Source: Fistulifera solaris | Lineage: Eukaryota; Bacillariophyta; Bacillariophyceae; Naviculales; Stauroneidaceae | DNA: 64,000 nucleotides | Direction: 5' to 3' | NCBI GenBank assembly: GCA_030295235.1 | Contig: AP026137.1 | Location: 682,001 to 746,000 of the forward strand | In this document: one piece after another, positions 31,311-42,100 of the stretch | How the letters are laid out: each line of letters opens with the position of its first letter | Numbering within the stretch: position 1 is the first letter of the stretch | Translations under genes and position numbers: made by a program | Notes under the pieces: generated by a model | Databases searched by the model: none | The model's input: the letters and a program-made list of their open reading frames with translations, nothing else | Told to the model about the DNA's origin: nothing

Positions 31311-31528
31311 TATGTGAACAAGAGAGTGCTGATGACATGATCGAAAACCGCTCTGCCCCCACCAGTGACTATAAATTGTTGTTTTTTCAATTCAATGCTG
31401 TCGACCTCAAAACCCTAAATTTCTAGCACTTTGTCGTCAGACAAAACTAGCTAAGCGCTGCGAGTCAAAACGAAACTATGTTCATAATCAATATTTATGA
31501 AGAAGCGCAAAATATTAACAATCTACAA

Positions 31529-32578
31529 TTATTTCCTCTTGGCTCGTTTAATCTTTTTCATTTCTAACTCCCGCTCCCACTCCGCACGTACCAACTTGAA
31601 TAGTTCCATAGTCGCTCTAGCATCCGTTACAGAATCGTGCGAGTCGGCTTGAAAATCCGGGAGCTCCAAATTTTCCCGCACAAGATCCCGCAGCTTTCGT
31701 GGTCGCCATTTATTTCCGCCGTATCGTTGAAAGGGGCGGTACTTCGTTGTGTCTCTCACGTCACTGTGCACAAGCATTAGTGCGTTGAAATCATTCTTCA
31801 AGGCGTGTCCCACAACAACTTTATTTTGTATCAATGCCGCCACCGTTTCCCGGCATTTTTCCACGTCCATGGCATCTTTCTTTAGATGCTTGGGCTGAAC
31901 GCCCGATACCCAGGTACGGAAATCTGTAACTCGCGTGGGCACTTTCACGAATGTGTCGAGAACGACCTTTCCATACCAATCGACCAACGATACTCGAGCC
32001 AGTACGGATGTTTTGCCAGAGTCACCAATACCGACCATCTCGCAATCTAATGCGATGTATTTTTGCTTATATTCTTCCGAAAGGCTGGCCTCCAATGCCT
32101 CAATCTTTTCGCGCTGAGCTTGTTTTTCTTTCTCCTGTTTCTCTAGTTTCACGAGTTCGTTGAGAATCGGAAACGACTTCTTCTTCGATTTTTTCTTTGC
32201 TTGATTATCATTTAGTTGTGACATCGTATTAGCGTCCTCGTTAGGATCTCTGAATTCGAGTTTGTCGGGGTCCTCGCCGGCATTCTTTGCTTTCCGACGA
32301 CATTCTTTCCGAAATTTCTTCTTCTCCTGTGCTGTCTTTAGTTCTGCAGGTATAACTACAACATTACTGCTTTCATGAAATCGGGGTCGCTTTAAGCTAT
32401 TCGAATCGTCTTCCTGAGTTGAGTTTTCCGACAAAAGCCGCTTCTTGGATACAGCGTCTTCCTGGAGTTGGTCGTCATGAGACGTTGATTCGCTGGCATT
32501 TTGTTGATCGCCCAGCTTTTGCTTTTTGCGACGTCTCTCGCGCATCAATTGTTTCTGCTTCTTCGTAAAGAAAGCCAT
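31529..32578 (-). CDS. REX4: REX4-type DEDDh RNA exonuclease
   Basis: 349 residues, single exon, ATG 32578. A 3'-5' exonuclease of the REXO4 group, nucleolar and linked to rRNA processing in yeast. The N-terminal ~170 residues are basic with several Lys/Arg clusters (nuclear/nucleolar signals). The catalytic domain has ALDCEMVG (Asp178, Glu180), VVGHALKNDFNAL (third Asp) and HDSVTDARATMELF (His and fourth Asp), so all DEDDh residues are present. It converges on ligase IV with 218 bp between stops. Upstream, at 32783, lies a short copy of the CATGACTGAA block. Confidence 0.9.
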   Translation of the reverse strand: MAFFTKKQKQLMRERRRKKQKLGDQQNASESTSHDDQLQEDAVSKKRLLSENSTQEDDSNSLKRPRFHESSNVVVIPAELKTAQEKKKFRKECRRKAKNAGEDPDKLEFRDPNEDANTMSQLNDNQAKKKSKKKSFPILNELVKLEKQEKEKQAQREKIEALEASLSEEYKQKYIALDCEMVGIGDSGKTSVLARVSLVDWYGKVVLDTFVKVPTRVTDFRTWVSGVQPKHLKKDAMDVEKCRETVAALIQNKVVVGHALKNDFNALMLVHSDVRDTTKYRPFQRYGGNKWRPRKLRDLVRENLELPDFQADSHDSVTDARATMELFKLVRAEWERELEMKKIKRAKRK

Positions 32579-33221
32579 GTTTTGTTAATATTAATGAGAC
32601 AAGATGCATTCACTTCACAATGATTGAAAGGGCTGGATAAAGTCCACTATTTATAATAATCATCATCATCATCATTCATCATGTCGTTTCACTTTTTGGT
32701 TGGTTGCGCGCGGAAGATTGTGGGCTTTCCGTGAGTCACGAGCGTGATCACAAAGAAACCGGACAAAAAACAGACGAAAATTCACGACTGAACTCCAGTC
32801 GTGTGGCTACACACTGAACCCTACGTCGATTTTTAGACACCATCAACCGTTACAAAGAAAAGCTTGTAATAATCGTACCACAAATTAAGCTAAAATTTGA
32901 AGGTATTGTGACATAATCCTTCAAGTTCAGCAAAAACAAAGACTACAGTCTCTAAATGAACGAAATTAAAATAAACTTTGAATGGCTGTATCTTGTCATT
33001 CACGACCGCTTGATAAGATCCCATAAATTTATAACCGAAGCAAAGGAGAAGAGAAAGAAAATCATTATCTTCCAAGTTCTAGAGACGTAAGTAATTGACG
33101 GGTGTAACGTCAATGTTATTCCCTACTTGACAGAGGAAGAATGCCAACAGTTCCGTCCAGATCAAAAAAGCCATAGATTGGTGATACATGCTATAAGTAG
33201 TACTATGGATAGTCAAAACAG
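32579..33221. other. Intergenic, REX4 promoter side
   Basis: About 640 bp. Holds an (ATC)n-like run near 32661-32680 and the hairpin CACGACTGAACTCCAGTCGTG at 32783-32803, followed by CACTGAACCCTACG. No gene seen. Confidence 0.6.
32783..32830 (+). repeat. Dispersed CATGACTGAA hairpin block, short copy
   Basis: CACGACTG-AACTC-CAGTCGTG is a perfect 8-bp stem about 205 bp upstream of the REX4 start. The downstream half shares only a little with the 3935 copy. Confidence 0.6.
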
Positions 33222-34714
33222 TTAAATTTCATGATTGTGCAGGACAACCGTTTCGAGCGCCTGGCAACGCTTTTCCAAACGATCGAAATAGAGGGCTGCC
33301 GTTTGCTCCAATTCGTCTCTCATGGTCCGATGTGTCGCCTCCATTTCTTCCCTCTTGTTTTCAAGTAATGTTTGAAGATGCAGAACTTCAGCCTCCCCTG
33401 CTTGCACGCGAGACATGTCCAGCCGACGATCTTTCTCTACTTGGAGCAAGGATGCTTTTGCAGCATCGATAGCTTCTTGTACAGCTTGTTGCTGCACTTG
33501 TTGTTGCTGTTTCTGATAAACAGCCATTTCTTGCACTCGATTCAGCTCTCGTTCGGCCAAAACAATCGCTTGTTGTGTTTCAGATCGACGCTTTTCATTG
33601 GCATTGAGTTGTGTGTAGCTCGTTTTGCATTCGTTCTCCAAGTCACTTTGCTGCATCGCGATTTGCTCGACTTCTTTCAGCTTCTCGGTGGCTGCTTTTA
33701 CATCCTGTTCTAACGCCTTTGCACGGACAATCATACCCTTACATTCACCAATCTCTTTCTCGAGTTGCTGAGCTTCGTCCTTTACTTGCTGAACTTGCTC
33801 GCGACGATGCGATACTTGCGACAGGCGGCGATCCGGACTAGAGACAATCTGATGGCGCAAATTCTCTTCCTCGGCTTGTGCTTCTTCTAAAGCCCAACCA
33901 GCTGTAGTAAGTTGATCCGCGAGTTCGTTTGCTTGCTTCTTCAAGACGGCTGCCTCCTCACGAGCTGCTGCTTGTTGGCGGTTCTTGCGAGTTATTTCTA
34001 GCTCAAGCTCTTCGCACTCATTAATAACTTCTTGCATTTCCTGGCTTTTAAAAGCAGAATCCTGTTCTTTCTCTTCCAACAAGGCGTGCAGTTTGGCGTT
34101 TTCTTCTTTGAGTTCCTCCAGATTTGCAATCATGTGGTCGCGCTGAATTTCGATTTGTAATGAGCAAGAATTATCAAGGATCGAGAAGAACGCCAAGCAC
34201 AAACACTTACCGGCTCTCGTAACTCTGCGTAGATCTGGAGCTGCGATTCACGGAATTTCGCCAAGTTAATAATAGCGGACAGCTGAAATCGAAGACGCTT
34301 CGGCTCGGGATGATACAAATCGCGCCAGGAAAATTCATAGTAGCCACAAACCGACATGAGTTGCTGCAGTGCCTCAAAAAAGTTCCATTCATTGAAGTTT
34401 CCGTCGTGTAGATCTGGGTATGCCACCGAATCGGCAGAGAAGTTGAGCGGCTTTTCAAAGTCTTCTTCTGTTTTACCCGCGCAGATCCAAAGCTGTAGTA
34501 AGGGTTAGTCACAGCTATACTTTGACCATACATTGCATCAGTTTGAACGTACCAGCTGAGTGAACACTTGTCGGAGTTTCTCTCGATGTTTTGCTGGTTC
34601 AAGCAACTCGGTTTTTGAAAAGTCGATACCCAACTCCTCCAAGCACTCCAAAATATTGGAGTTTTTGAGTACGGGAAAAATCATAGCGGGAGCGGATGAT
34701 GTTGTCAAGTCCAT
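33222..34714 (-). CDS. NUF2: Kinetochore protein NUF2 (NDC80 complex)
   Basis: Couples kinetochores to spindle microtubules together with NDC80, SPC24 and SPC25. Exons 34553-34714, 34211-34492 and 33222-34142, introns GT-AG of 60 and 68 nt. The N-terminal calponin-homology part shows FPVLKNSNILECLEELGID, YPDLHDGNFNEWNFFEALQQ and FSWRDLYHPEPKRLRFQLSA, then the NUF2 signature INLAKFRESQLQIY. The remaining ~300 residues are an uninterrupted Glu/Gln/Lys coiled coil, as expected. Length, ~450 residues, is usual. Starts at ATG 34714, divergent from the SET/MBD gene with ~500 bp between; both encode chromosome proteins and may share cell-cycle control (inference). Confidence 0.9.
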
Positions 34715-35216
34715 GATTGCAGCTATCTTCGAGTTGGTGACAAGAGGATCACAATGTTAAAACGAATGACAATGAAGATAAATCGATGAAGCAAAACGAA
34801 ATGATGAGAGTGACAAAAAATCAAAGGGTCTGCTGTCGGCGCGCGCGATGTTTTTTTATGGTTTTATCCGGATCGTATAGATCAAATAAAATGTTTGTCT
34901 ATCGAACTTTCCGTTGAAAGTAATATGTCACAGTACCATATATCATTCTCTTGTAAAAATAGGCCGTTGAAAGGTGTCACGTTTCTTACATAAGGGCAGT
35001 GGCTGAACACCCACCCTAATGAGGACAAATCTCGTCCTTCGTGAGATTTTCCGGCAAGGAAGCTGCGGCGTAATACTACGTACTTTGTATCGAAAGCACC
35101 ACGCCTCCCGGAAAAACTGTGAGGCGATATTATTTATTGCTACTTCATTATCGTTGCTTCAAAGCTTCTGACTGACATATCAGTCGGAACAGAACTTAAT
35201 TTGATCAATTTTAAGG
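34715..35216. promoter_or_regulatory. Divergent promoter region of NUF2 and the SET/MBD gene
   Basis: 502 bp between two ATGs on opposite strands. Contains GGCGCGCGCGATG-like sequence near 34840 and an inverted pair TCGTCCTTCGTGAG around 35040, but I cannot name a factor site. No gene or RNA. Confidence 0.4.
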
Positions 35217-38200
35217 ATGAGTAGCGACAGTGACTCGGAGATTGAATGCTGGGATGCCGGAAAGCCACCCGCGTCGACCTCATCTCGTGCGACTAACGTC
35301 CCCCCCTGCGAGAGGAGCCGACAATGCTGATGTAGAACGTTCATCCAGGCCCACACATCCCTCACCTAATTCTACTCGGAAAAGAAAGCTATCGGATGTG
35401 CTTCCTGCTGCGCAGCGTCAAGAATCGTCACAAAAGCCTCCGCCAAGGCGCCCGGCTAATAACGATCTGATCGATTTGACCGAAGACAACATTGAAGTCG
35501 ACAGTCCCAACGAGCGTGATTCTGATAGCGAGAGTAGTAGCGATACAGAGGTAGGGCAAGAATTACCGAAAGCGAAAGCGGCTGCTGCGGAAAGAGTAGC
35601 GGAGGATGCGCCCAGGAAACCAGCCTCTTCATCTGTTGAAAAGCCGACTGGGCCATCTTTGTCCCGTCACTCAAAGTCTTCCCAACAATCTACTTCGGAA
35701 GCGCAAAAGGAAGACGTTATTGATTTGACTTTTGATGAAGATGATTCTTCGGTCGATTCCCATGGCTCTCCGCCTCGTGTTGAAACTCAGGAACCTGCAG
35801 TTGCACCTTCACATGTCAAGCCGGCGAGCTCAAAAGCCCCTTCGGCGGATGATGATTCTTCGTCGTCCGACGGCAGCTGGCTAAAACCCAGAGCCTCCAC
35901 CCCGAAAAAGCTGGTTTTTCTGCAAAGCAGCGACGAATCGTCTCAATCATCTTGGTCTTCGCTTGGTGTCGGAGTGAAAAACAAAGCGTCATTGGCGAAA
36001 ATTAAAGCGGCTCGGCCCAGACGGAATTTTCTACGCGACGATGATGACAGCGACTCGACTTGTTCCACTATTGCTTCGCAACACACGCAACCGGTGTACG
36101 GCGCCAAGAAAGCAGATACTCGCGTTGAAATGGTAATTGATCTTCTTAATAACGACGACAGCGACTCGTTTTGTCTATTGATCGCCTCGCAAAAATCTGC
36201 TTTACAAAGCCAAGGCGACGAGAACGATTTACCAGCAGATCGCCACGCCCTTCATGGTTCTGTGAGTGGAAGTATGAGAAGTGTCACGGACTCGCCTGCT
36301 CGGAGTGATACTAGCGCTAGCTTGATCGACGAAAGGCTTGAAGTAATGATCACTAAGCCGAAAAAGAAGGTGAGATCTTGCAAAGGTACGAGGACGACAG
36401 CACCGAGAGCTGAGATCGGTGATAGTGACTCCGATCGGCATGCTAGCTTGTCCGTTGGTTTAGATATATCAGGTCAGCGAAACGAATATGTTCACACTAC
36501 GACGGACAATAGAAACAGATCCGAAGGTGTCAGAAAACAAGTTAGACCCTGTAAAGGCACGAGGACAGTACCACCCGCAAGTGACATCGATGATGGTGAC
36601 ATTGGCCGGAATGCAAGCTCTTTCGTTCCTTCCGAGATGTCAAATCAGCGAAACGACCGTACTGAAATTGATACGGACAATAGAAACATGCACAATGGTA
36701 TTATAAAGCAAGTGAGACCTTGTAAAGGTACGAGGAAAACAGCACCCGAAACTAACATCGATAATGTTGACAAACAAATTGATCGGATTAAGAGCTCGTT
36801 TGTCGGCCAGCCAAACGAATGTTCTGATATTACGCCAGAACATCGAACCAATGATGGTCAGAAAAAGTCGACGCCGCACAAAGAGTTACAGACAATAAGA
36901 CCACCTGTCGAGTCGGATGAGATTGATAGCGATTGGAATGGGAGCTCTTCTGTTCGTTCGGATGTGTCAAATCAGCTAAATGAAAGTTCTGATATGATAG
37001 CGGACACGAGAAATATTCCCAGCAGTGTTTTGAAACAAGTGCGACCTTTAAAAGGGACTGAAAAATTAGTTGCTGAGACAGAAGAGATTGACTCAGATTG
37101 GGAAACAGATGTGTCCCAGGAGTTTGAGGAGAACGAAGTGGATTTCGCGGCTTGCCTAGCTTCAGTTTGTAGAGCGACTGGTACCAAAGGCCACCCCATT
37201 CGATATTACTCTGTTTACGGAGGTGATGATGGTAAGAAAAGTGCACAGTTTGACATTTTTAGGGCCATCTCATGTGAAGTTCTTTTCAAAGATGTCCTAT
37301 ACGATTTCCGCTTGTTTGTTGACAAATCAAATATACCCAATGCAGGAATGGGTGCCTTTTTAACCTACATGGGAGCTCGGAAAATAAACAGGAACTCCGC
37401 AACGTATAAGCTCTGTACTGAACTCTTCGTTGAATACGATCATGAAGAGCCCGAGACTTTGTCGCACCTTGTTGCCATTATGCCAGATGGCATGACGAAA
37501 ACGGTGAAGCTTAATGGAGACAATCTGCATGCGAATTACAACTGCATATATTATCCATCGACGAAAAGAGATCAACGCAAAACCCTTTCGACTAAAATTA
37601 ATGACAAACAGATAAGGATCAAGGTCGTGGGAGAATGTCTGGATACTTTTCACGAACTGAAAGATCGACCAAAAGATGGAATCGGACACTTGGGGATGTA
37701 CCGCGAAGAGGAATACGAGCATGTGTCAGGAGTACATTGCAACCCGAACCTGTTTATTGAACTAGACGCGCCGTATGCTCCGTTGAGTCCGAGTGGTGAG
37801 TGATTCACACAGAGTAGAAGGACTTTATTGACATTCATCTCACTCTTACATCTCAAGATCGAAAAACGGCAACACTATTTGATATCAAATCATTTCTTTT
37901 CGACAATGAACCTTCGGCGTGGGCTTTCGATGTCGAGGGAGAAGATACTAGGGCAAGTGCAAATTTGTGACATCACAGACGATACGACGGGAGAGCCACA
38001 TTTTTACGCGAGATCGGAAATCCCCATGTACGTCAATGAAGTCGGTCACTCTGGCTTAGAAGCGAATGTTTATGTAAAGGAGACACAAAACCGCATCCCC
38101 AAATATTTCATCAAGCTGAACAGTGCTATGAAGCCAGGGGAAACGGTGGAATTGCTCACCGATTACAAAAAACAGTACGAAGGAATACGTGTTCGAAAAG

Positions 38201-39899
38201 GCTACGGCTTGAAGAATATTCACCGGGACGACAAATCGGATAAGGATCCTGCGACAAGATTGAACCGAAACCTCGATCTCCGATCCTCAATTGAGAAACT
38301 TTGTTCGACACTTTCTTTGCCAGAATTGACTCGTATTTTGAACTACGTCTCGAAAAAGGTCTGGGTACCCATTTGTGAGCTACTAAAAGAGCCGCAACAG
38401 AGTTTCCAGAGGGAGCTTCTGTTTTAAGTCCAATCCAATGGGTCGCCTTCTTAAGGATCATCTGGTTTCAAAACCAAGCTAGAACGAGACTGGGTCATCT
38501 TGTCAAGGCACTCGATAAGGGGTCAATGGTAGACATGTTTTGTGGTGGTTTCACGAAAGCATGCTCGACCTCGCTGGATAATATCCGTTTTCCGAGTGAT
38601 GTTTCGCTTTTCGATTTTCTCAATCAGGTTGAAATGAGGAGAAATCTAAAAAGTAAGATTCTCACAGCGAGTGGTGCGATCGCTCAAGAGCTAGTCGAAC
38701 AGTGTTATTATGACTTACGTGACTGCATACGGCATCCTTTCCTTACCAACATGTGGTGCCCCCTCGGTGTTAATGTTTTGAATCGTCTTGGACATGAGTA
38801 CGCCAAATTGAAACTTAAGTATTTGGAGAGATCACAAGCAGTAGACGGATCAGAGCTGGCGAAGCTTCTCATTTCAGAAGCAGCAACCTCTTCTCATGAC
38901 ATGGACAATGCAGAAACCTCTGCTTTTGAATTCAGTTCGGGGACAACCTGCGAACAAATTTCGTTGGAACTACTTCAGCGGATTTTGGGTCATGGCAAGG
39001 TGGAAAAGTCCACGGCTTTGATCGAAAGAAACGACAAGACGCCCAAGGCATTGCACGCCTTAGCGTACACACATCTATTCGAGAAACGGAATTTTAATGC
39101 CAATGAGAATATCGTTTTTTCTCCCAACAAGAAGTTTTTGGTTTTTTGCGCGACGAATGAAGTCGGGAGTCTCAAAAGTTTTGTCGCGGAAGTTGGATCC
39201 GCGGAGGCCAATCAAGAAAGTGCAGTTTTGAATCGAACATACTACAAGATCTGGCAGATTGCACATGTTTTGATGTCTTGTGCTCGTCATCATCTTGACG
39301 AAAGTGAATGCAACCATGTCGAGAGTGAAATATCCAAGATACTGGGAATTGAACGTGACTTGATAGCCAAAACCTGCGGGAAACCAATCACAATCGACAA
39401 GTCGAGGGCGGCTTATCTGTTGTATCCCGAGGTGCAGAAGATAGCTAGGGAGCAATATCGTTCTCGCGTCCGAAGAGCACGCGAAGAGCAGAAACGCCGC
39501 ACCAAGAAAATGTCTTCTTCTACGAGAAAGTCCACGAGTGCCAAGCCTACCAAAGCTAGTGGGGCTCAACCAAAGAAGCGGCCAGAAAAGAAGCCCAAGT
39601 GGAAGGCTACAACTCTTCATGCATCCACGGGAAGTGCTCGTCCTCCTGCGAAAGAGATATACGTGGGTCCTCCCCTAACCAAACTAGAACACGGAGGCCG
39701 TTCCATGCAATGGCCGAAGGGCTGGATTCAAAAGACCTTTCAACGACAAACAGGAGACTCGAAAGGCCAAACGGATTACTACTTCTATACCCCCAGCGGC
39801 AAATATAGATTACGATCGAAATTGGATGTGTTTCGGTATCTTGACAAGTTGGAGGCATGCGGTGGAGATGAAAGCAAGATTCGCCACAAGTCTGCGTAG
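35217..39899 (+). CDS. SUMO-motif, SET-like and MBD-domain chromatin protein
   Basis: About 1,500 residues. N-terminal ~380 residues: disordered, Ser/Asp-rich, with SUMO-interaction motifs LIDLTED, VIDLTFDED and VIDLLNNDDSD. Then ~5 degenerate repeats of ~60 residues ending in KQVRPCKGTR. Next a SET-like region: FRLFVDKSNIPNAGMGAF, and after intron 37799-37857 (approximate) PMYVNEVGHSGLEANVYV ... GETVELLTDY ... YEGIRVRKGYG. The C-terminus is a methyl-CpG-binding-type domain: MQWPKGWIQKTFQRQTGDS, DYYFYTPSGKYRLRSKLDVF, YLDKL. Start ATG 35217 (MSSDSDSEIE) needs one fewer C in the C7 run 35300-35306; further frame changes fall at G3 37951-37953 and G3 38411-38413. Without the first correction the start would be ATG 35254. 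Histone methylation is inferred; the classic NHS catalytic motif is not evident. Confidence 0.7.
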
Positions 39900-39926
39900 T
39901 CTAACTCAAACATTTTTAGTTTCTAT

Positions 39927-40865
39927 CTATTCAATTTTCACCTTCGACTTTTCGTACCGTTTCAGTAAATTGTATCGCAACAATGCCGGGCAAAGAAAGC
40001 GAAGCCAAATGGCGACACGCGCGGACAACGTAGCAGCCACAGTGAAGTCAACGCTCCCCGCCGCGACTTTGGTCAATATTTCACTTGCCACGTCGTTCGC
40101 GTCGGCTCCGGCGGCAGTCGTGGCATCAGTGATACCATACGCCTTTCCAGAACCTGTGATAGCTGATTGAGATAAGTTGGTGTTAATGTAACCAGGACTA
40201 ATGCAATGAACTGAAATCTGCTGGTCCACGGCAAGTTCCGCCCGGATCGATTCGCAATAACCTTGCACGGCAAATTTCGATGCCGCATAACTACTCCGGT
40301 TGGGTAGACCCATGAGTCCTTGTACACTGCTGATCCAAATAATACGGGATCCTTTGGGCATTTTGGGTACAAAGGCTTTGCACAGAGCCGCTCCGGAAAA
40401 GAAATTGATTTGCATGAGCTGCTGATCGACATCGAGTGTAGTATCCAGGAATCGCGACCGACTCGAAACCCCACCGCAGTGGATCAACAAGTCGATGGAA
40501 GCCAGTTTTGCGAGTGTTTGCTTTGTCAATGAATTGACACTTTCTGGTTGGGAAAGATCGGCGGTGATGCAGTGAACGGTGATCGATTGGCACCGTTCTT
40601 GACACTCGCGTTGCACCTCCTCTAACCGCTCCTGGCTGCGTGCCGACAAAATCAAAGTCGACGCACCACATTCGGCCAAGGCCAACGCCAGTGACTTTCC
40701 CAAACCACTAGAAGCACCCGTAATAACGCAGGTCTGGCCTGCAAAGGCTTGTTGTGGTGTTGTCATTTGAAGAATCGACGTAACACGAGAGTGACAAGAA
40801 CGAAGCGAGAAAGCGTAGACCGACGGAAGCACAATCAAAAAGAAGAACCAGCGTAGGCTTGTCAT
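39927..40865 (-). CDS. Short-chain dehydrogenase/reductase, plastid-type presequence
   Basis: 312 residues, single exon. Signal peptide MTSLRWFFFLIVLPSVYA followed by Phe19 (VYA|FSLRSCHSR): the Ala-Phe cleavage context and basic stretch that send diatom proteins to the plastid. Rossmann core: TGASSGLG (49-56), catalytic Ser180, Tyr193 and Lys197 (YAASK), Asn154, and a SPGYINT loop. It resembles the DHRS7 group of classical SDRs; substrate unknown, NADP(H) likely from the Arg after the second strand (SARSQER). A hydrophobic C-terminal stretch (VAIWLRFLCPALLRYNLL) may touch a membrane. Its stop lies only 27 bp from that of the SET/MBD gene. Confidence 0.85.
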   Translation of the reverse strand: MTSLRWFFFLIVLPSVYAFSLRSCHSRVTSILQMTTPQQAFAGQTCVITGASSGLGKSLALALAECGASTLILSARSQERLEEVQRECQERCQSITVHCITADLSQPESVNSLTKQTLAKLASIDLLIHCGGVSSRSRFLDTTLDVDQQLMQINFFSGAALCKAFVPKMPKGSRIIWISSVQGLMGLPNRSSYAASKFAVQGYCESIRAELAVDQQISVHCISPGYINTNLSQSAITGSGKAYGITDATTAAGADANDVASEILTKVAAGSVDFTVAATLSARVAIWLRFLCPALLRYNLLKRYEKSKVKIE

Positions 40866-40981
40866 CTAAAAGTGAACTATGTATTTCACTCAAAGATTTA
40901 CAATAACGTCTTCAAACAAGGCTTCGTTTTCATCATAGAGAACCATAAGAGAAAGAGTGAACAAGAAAAAGACGCAAAACC

Positions 40982-41311
40982 GATGCAACGCTTCGAATGT
41001 CTACGTAATTTCACGTAGCTCTCGTAGGGAAATTTATCGACAGAGGGAAAACCCGGATATTGTCTATTTTCGATCACACCATTTTTCGCGTCTTGCGGAC
41101 ACCAAAGTCAACAAGACTTTGCCCAACATCGGTTATGCGTGCAATGAAGCAATAATCTACCTTCATTGGACTGTGAACCATGGAACAGTGAAACAATACA
41201 AAGCTTCGAATGTCTACGCGTAGTTTACGTAGCCGCCGTAGGAAATTTATCTCTGCAGGGGTACCCGGCTGTTGTGTTTTTCTCAGTCCTCCCATTCTCG
41301 TACATAAAGTG
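40982..41311 (+). repeat. Tandem duplication, copy 1 (period 425 bp)
   Basis: 330-bp block from GATGCAACGCTTCGAATG to CGTACATAAAGTG, repeated at 41407-41736 with only a few substitutions (e.g. CCAAAGTC/CCAATGTC, TCTCTGC/TCACTGC). Each block carries two related hairpin modules, GCTTCGAATGTCTACGTAAT (40990) and GCTTCGAATGTCTACGCGTA (about 41204), followed by GGAAATTTATC and a CCCGG word; these match the minus-strand repeats at 6.28-6.56 kb. Confidence 0.9.
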
Positions 41312-41406
41312 CCCAGATGTCACCGTTTCCTTGTCCACCGTATTTGCTTCGTATAAGGAAGCATTAAATGTCATCGATTCGACAACAAAATGTTGATGGA
41401 ACGAAT

Positions 41407-41736
41407 GATGCAACGCTTCGAATGTCTACGTTATTTCACGTAGCTCTCGTAGGGAAATTTATCGACAGAGGGAAAACCCGGATATTGTCTATTTTCGATC
41501 ACACCATTTTTCGCGTCTTGCGGACACCAATGTCAACAAGACTTTGCCCAACATCGGTTATGCGTGCAATGAAGCAATAATCTACCTTCATTGGACTGTG
41601 AACCATGGAACAGTGAAACAATACAAAGCTTCGAATGTCTACGCGTAGTTTACGTAGCCGCCGTAGGAAATTTATCACTGCAGGGGTACCCGGCTGTTGT
41701 GTTTTTCTCAGTCCTCCCATTCTCGTACATAAAGTG
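41407..41736 (+). repeat. Tandem duplication, copy 2
   Basis: Second, nearly identical copy of 40982-41311. Similarity continues past the block (GTATTTGCTTCGTAT, GGAAGCATTAAA) after a short deletion, so the duplicated unit was the whole ~425 bp. The high identity implies a recent event. Confidence 0.9.
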
Positions 41737-42100
41737 TAAAGTGTATTTGCTTCGTATCAGGAAGCATTAAAAATGAGAAATATTAAGGGAAAGCAAGCAT
41801 ACCTTTTATTTAGCAAATAAGAAAAGAGCGCGTTCGGCATTTCTCCTGGCAACCCCCAATGCAGTTAAAACAGTCGTCCTCCTAAGGCAATTCTCAGTTG
41901 TCCATCGGTAAAATGAAGTTGCATTATCATGGGTGAAAAAGATTGTGGACTTCTAAACGGTATGGAACTTGTAAGGCGATGTCAAAATCGCTAGCTTTCG
42001 TGTCTATAGTGACAAAAGTGAACGAGCCCCGATCAAGTAGCTCTCATCTTTTCTGCCATTCTTCGTTTGTTTCGTTGATCAGCTGCTTACGCTTGTTTTC

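Larger units (their letters stand above)
40866..42100. other. Intergenic with tandem duplication
   Basis: Holds two 330-bp near-identical blocks (40982-41311, 41407-41736) and the four CTACGT-hairpin modules inside them; 41770-42100 holds nothing recognised. Confidence 0.7.

Noticed and set aside
41074-41720. Two nearly identical ~74-codon minus-strand frames
   Set aside because: They come from the 425-bp tandem duplication and cross the non-coding hairpin modules.
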